Below are positions 35,888-38,344 of a stretch of 38,344 bases of DNA, piece by piece. The notes under the pieces were generated by a model that saw only the letters and a list, made by a program, of their open reading frames with translations, did not search any database and had not been told where the DNA came from. Both the position numbers and the translations under genes were made by a program. The stretch is from a virus, in the IMG/VR virus record IMGVR_UViG_3300032173_000658, positions 1 to 38,344 of that record; one strand, given 5' to 3'. Every line of letters starts with the position of its first letter. The first letter of the stretch is position 1.

Positions 35888-36072
35888 CCAACGGAAGTTG
35901 GGTGTAAATCAGAAAGAGCTTTAGAGCTAACTTATTGTTGGGATTACAGCCGAAATTTTCGGCTATTGTATAAGTGACTAATTACAGTTGCTTGTACAAT
36001 GAATAATCCCAATAATAAGAAGGCTCTTTTAGTTTATAAATAATTATAAGAAGCGTTTGTTGTACACCCAAC
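35888..36072 (+). ncRNA. Nested structured RNA upstream of DNA polymerase
   Basis: Four nested or adjacent stems read on the plus strand. Outer: GTTGGGTGTA (35897-35906) with TACACCCAAC (36063-36072). Next: AAAGAGC (35913-35919) with GCTCTTT (36023-36029). Main: CTTATTGTTGGGATTA (35931-35946) with 36004-36019, 16 pairs. Inside it are a palindrome at 35948-35964 and a 15-pair hairpin (35965-35979 with 35986-36000). All four wobble pairs are G-U on this strand and would be C-A mismatches on the other, which argues for a plus-strand RNA. CCAAC-GGAA-GTTGG (35888-35901) can compete with the outer stem, so switching is possible. No known RNA class fits. Confidence 0.6.
36035..36042 (+). promoter_or_regulatory. 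Exact T4-late-type box TATAAATA
   Basis: TATAAATA, identical to the T4 late promoter consensus, lies in the 3' part of the folded region, 151 nt before the polymerase start. A transcript from here would include only the 3' strand of the outermost stem. Confidence 0.4.
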
Positions 36073-36193
36073 AAAGAAACAAGAGACAACGAACAGTCTT
36101 GCAATCAAAGCGTTTGAGTCTTATACTTAACCAAGAAGGGTGCCTTTCATTGGCACACTGCCAAGGATGTCATAAACCGCATGATTGAGACAC

Positions 36194-37504
36194 ATGGACC
36201 ACTCGCAACTGGCAAAGGCTCTTACCGATACGGTGGGGCCAAATGTGTTTATCTGTTTCCAGCCGGAAGTGCTTGACTTCACGGATCGGGCAGTCGTACC
36301 TGAATTGCAAATATTCAGTTCGAGTGGGCAAATCAAAGTTATGCTCACGGACGAAGTTTTGCCGATACTCTTGCCAATGTTGCGGCTGAGTATTTTTGGA
36401 AAGAGCAACAAGATTGTCGCTTGGAATTGGAAGAACCTCGTAAGTTTCATTCTGGCCAAGACTGGCAAGACGTATCCCGTCGATGGGGCAATTATTGACT
36501 TGAAGATAATCGAAACTTATTGCGGGCGCAAGTTCAATGTTCCGAAGACACTGATCGAGGCAATGAACAGACTGAAAGACCTCATCACCACTGGTATGTG
36601 GAAAGAGGTTGAGACGGTTTATCGCAAGGTTCATATACCGCTCATCACTACGGTCATCCCTCATCTCGAAACTGTTGGCATCCTCAATACGCAAATCGGC
36701 AATAGGGTCTATGCGTATTACGAAATTAACGGCCAGGAAAATGGTCGTCTGAAATGTTCTGGCGAGTATCAGCAGGGCTATGTCCCGCACGCCATGAAGC
36801 CGGAGACACGGCAGGTTCTCAAGCCTCGCTCTGAGAGCGATCTGTTCATGGTTTTTGATTACAAGGGCATGGAAGTCTTCATGCTGGCCTGGATGAGCAA
36901 AGACCCGCTATTGCAGGAGTTTTGCCGGGAGCCGGATGTTTATGTTGCCCTTTACGAGAAAATCACCGGCAAGGAATGCGAAGGAAAAAATGATCGTGAA
37001 ATGGCGAAAAAATTCTTTCTGCCGGTTATATATGGACAGTCGGCTTATTCATTAAGTCAACGCTGCGGTGTCGCCCTGGATGTCGCAGAGATTATTGTAG
37101 AACGCATTGACGCTTTGTTTCCGGTTGCTTTGGCCTTCATCGAGGGTTATCAGAAGCAGCTTCAAGAACTCGGATATGCCAAAGACATCTTTGGCAAACG
37201 CCGTTCAAGTTTCGAGGAAGGCAAAGAATATTCTGTCAGAAACTTCGCAGTTCAATCACCGGCATCCGTCGTGTGTTTGGAAAAGTTATCCCACCTATAT
37301 TTCGCACTCAAAGATAAAACCGACCTCGCCTACACCGTCCATGACGGTTACGCTGTGTATGCAACGAAGGAGAACTGGAAAGCCATAGCAAAACTTGGCC
37401 GAGATGTTCTTACTGGCGAGTCAGATTTATGCCCCGGTTTACGGCTCAGAGTAACTTGCCGTGCTGGTCGCAACCTTGATGATCTGAAGTTACTCCGCAC
37501 CTAG
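36194..37504 (+). CDS. Family A DNA polymerase (short phage type)
   Basis: A 436-residue protein from ATG 36194 (an in-frame TTG at 36185 follows directly after a stop). Residues 1-120 look like a worn 3'-5' exonuclease fold (IVAWNWKNLVSFILAKTG, then DLKIIETYCG) without its catalytic acids. Motif A is VFDYKGMEVFMLAW with catalytic Asp and Glu. Motif B is DREMAKKFFLPVIYG, with the O-helix Arg, Lys and Tyr kept and Leu where E. coli Pol I has Phe762. Motif C is YTVHDGYAVY, where the usual H-D-E is H-D-G. T4 uses a family B enzyme, so this phage belongs to another replication lineage. A structured RNA lies upstream. Confidence 0.93.
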   Translation: MDHSQLAKALTDTVGPNVFICFQPEVLDFTDRAVVPELQIFSSSGQIKVMLTDEVLPILLPMLRLSIFGKSNKIVAWNWKNLVSFILAKTGKTYPVDGAIIDLKIIETYCGRKFNVPKTLIEAMNRLKDLITTGMWKEVETVYRKVHIPLITTVIPHLETVGILNTQIGNRVYAYYEINGQENGRLKCSGEYQQGYVPHAMKPETRQVLKPRSESDLFMVFDYKGMEVFMLAWMSKDPLLQEFCREPDVYVALYEKITGKECEGKNDREMAKKFFLPVIYGQSAYSLSQRCGVALDVAEIIVERIDALFPVALAFIEGYQKQLQELGYAKDIFGKRRSSFEEGKEYSVRNFAVQSPASVVCLEKLSHLYFALKDKTDLAYTVHDGYAVYATKENWKAIAKLGRDVLTGESDLCPGLRLRVTCRAGRNLDDLKLLRT

Positions 37505-37511
37505 AGGACCA

Positions 37512-38069
37512 ATGTTAGACATTTGCATAAATTACAGCATTAACGAAGAAGAGTACCTAGAGCTTGAACATCGTTTCGGTCGCCTCTGTTGGCACGCCGC
37601 ACACGAACTCAAGAAGAAGAACTCTCGCAACAACTACACCGATGATCCCGAAGACATCAAGCAAGAACTCCAGATGTCTATGCTCAGAGCCGGTAGCTAT
37701 TACAAGCGACAGATATACATTGAAAAATGTCTTGCCGTGGCAAAGAAACATGCCACCGACGAGCTTATGCAGCATATCATACAAGAGCTAGAGAACTTGT
37801 GGGCTAACCGAACTCGACATGGCGCAAACCGCCAGAAGTTCGGGACGTTCCAAGAACAGCTTCTCCAGAAGATCGTTCGGCAAATTGTTCCGAAAGAGGA
37901 GAGGCCCAATAAGAAAGAGAACTTGAAGATTGACGCCAAGTTCGCTACTTATTGCAAAGCCATTGTCTGGAATGGGCAGAAAAGCATGGGTAAGAAGATA
38001 ACTAGAGAGAAAGCAATCCGATCTGGCCAAGTAAGCCTTTCTGAATTCGATTACTTGGGTACGGTATAA
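37512..38069 (+). CDS. Putative phage sigma factor (gp55-like)
   Basis: A 185-residue basic, helical protein 7 nt after the polymerase gene, with GAGG before the ATG. Residues 20-75 (RFGRLCWHAAHELKKKNSRN, then DDPEDIKQELQMSMLRAGSY) resemble sigma region 2, where D-x-x-D-x-x-Q-E leads into the core-binding helix; YYKRQIYIEKCLAVAKKH follows. The C-terminal part (FATYCKAIVWNGQKSMGKKI, then SGQVSLSEFDYLG) may be a DNA- or clamp-binding end. In T4, gp55 directs RNA polymerase to TATAAATA late promoters. Such elements are frequent here, which supports the assignment, but the similarity is weak. Confidence 0.5.
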   Translation: MLDICINYSINEEEYLELEHRFGRLCWHAAHELKKKNSRNNYTDDPEDIKQELQMSMLRAGSYYKRQIYIEKCLAVAKKHATDELMQHIIQELENLWANRTRHGANRQKFGTFQEQLLQKIVRQIVPKEERPNKKENLKIDAKFATYCKAIVWNGQKSMGKKITREKAIRSGQVSLSEFDYLGTV

Positions 38070-38138
38070 TCGGTTTATAATACGGAAATGGGAACGGTGT
38101 AGTCTGTCGCCGAGGGCATACAACTTGATTGTGTTTTA

Positions 38139-38146
38139 CATAAATA
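38139..38146 (+). promoter_or_regulatory. Late-type promoter element CATAAATA
   Basis: CATAAATA at 38139-38146, within the 157-nt gap before the gene at 38227. The gap is otherwise AT-rich (a run of T and TATATAAAAAA) with no hairpin terminator and no other gene that I can support. Confidence 0.4.
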
Positions 38147-38226
38147 TGTTTTGTTTTTTTATATAAAAAATGCCTTAGTAATGCGACACTCCGTTCCTTA
38201 TTTCTTTTCTCCTGAAGGTTGTCCCG

Positions 38227-38344
38227 ATGGAACCCAAATCAAGACCCAAAATAACCACTGGATATGGCGATGATGGATGGACTTACGCCGGAATCCATAA
38301 GCAATGTGCAAAAGATGATTTTGTCATTGACACCCTGGGCGACA
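38227..38344 (+). CDS. PduO-type cob(I)alamin adenosyltransferase, 3'-truncated by window end
   Basis: The first 39 codons are visible. After MEPKSRPK comes ITTGYGDDGWTYAG, which matches the ATP-binding start T-x-x-G-D-x-G-x-T of PduO-type corrinoid adenosyltransferases. The sequence then has CAKDD and VIDTLGD, where the family has K-x-x-x...x-x-G-x-x-D-E-L-N. These enzymes transfer the adenosyl group of ATP to cob(I)alamin to make coenzyme B12. AAGGTTG lies upstream of the ATG. The rest of the gene is outside the window, so active-site Arg/Asn residues cannot be checked. Unusual for a phage. Confidence 0.65.
   Translation, partial: MEPKSRPKITTGYGDDGWTYAGIHKQCAKDDFVIDTLGD

Noticed and set aside
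38065-38080. Two TATAAT-like -10 boxes after the sigma-like gene
   Set aside because: The first overlaps the stop codon and neither has a convincing -35 box at 16-18 nt.
38181-38276. 31-codon frame overlapping the adenosyltransferase start
   Set aside because: It runs through the adenosyltransferase ribosome site and start in another frame and has no signals of its own.
1-38344. tRNA or rRNA genes
   Set aside because: No cloverleaf with a TTCGA-type T-loop and acceptor stem, and no rRNA-like sequence, could be found by eye; a covariance scan was not possible.
1-38344. Prophage or integrated element
   Set aside because: No integrase, attachment repeats or bacterial housekeeping genes are visible; the bacterial-looking genes are isolated among phage genes.

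Overview
The window is a stretch of a large tailed-phage genome (Caudoviricetes), distantly T4-like. This is judged from content: a UvsW-type helicase, a fragment resembling the T4 major capsid protein gp23, collagen-like fibre proteins, a phage-type family A DNA polymerase, a gp55-like sigma candidate, an HNH nuclease and many small unknown genes packed with ATGA or TAATG overlaps. I see no integrase, rRNA, tRNA, CRISPR array or host flank. The host cannot be told from the sequence.

Layout. 1-6087: beta-rich virion or fibre proteins on the plus strand, a GT4 glycosyltransferase and a second beta-domain protein on the minus strand, then a DEDDh exonuclease. 6084-9530: a gp23-like fragment, a UvsW helicase interrupted by an intein exactly inside its P-loop, and two small genes. 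9527-12377: two tandem paralogous collagen-like fibre proteins. 12445-15039: three glycosyltransferases. 14990-19101: a minus-strand operon with a split gene, a P-loop kinase, a small zinc-finger protein, a Bax-inhibitor-1-like membrane protein, an RNA ligase that lacks its catalytic motif I, and a HAD phosphatase with an apparent frameshift. 19178-24952: a GT2, a radical SAM enzyme, a giant duplicated GT32-GT32-GT2 protein, a histidine phosphatase and a DDAH/amidinotransferase-like enzyme. 24828-27581: small proteins with a common N-terminal peptide, plus a DUF6527 protein. 27593-30658: a thioredoxin-like protein, a PD-(D/E)XK-like nuclease and a DUF707-like glycosyltransferase. 30818-38344: a second SF2 helicase, a DNA-binding-like protein, an HNH protein, an amine oxidase, a structured RNA, DNA polymerase A, a sigma-like factor and the start of a PduO-type cobalamin adenosyltransferase.

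How it works together. Fibre and adhesin genes are interleaved with at least seven glycosyltransferase genes and sugar- or small-molecule-modifying enzymes, which suggests glycosylation of the virion, perhaps of the collagen-like fibres. Three signals recur in the non-coding DNA and at protein starts. (1) A T4-late-like promoter element, CTAAATA or CTATATA, often lies exactly 5 nt before the start codon, which predicts leaderless mRNAs. (2) At least seven proteins, one of only 39 residues, begin with F-x-x-W-[LM]-...-E, resembling the T4 capsid-targeting peptide with its L-x-E protease site. (3) A nested RNA fold lies upstream of the DNA polymerase. The first two together suggest a set of late-expressed proteins delivered inside the capsid.
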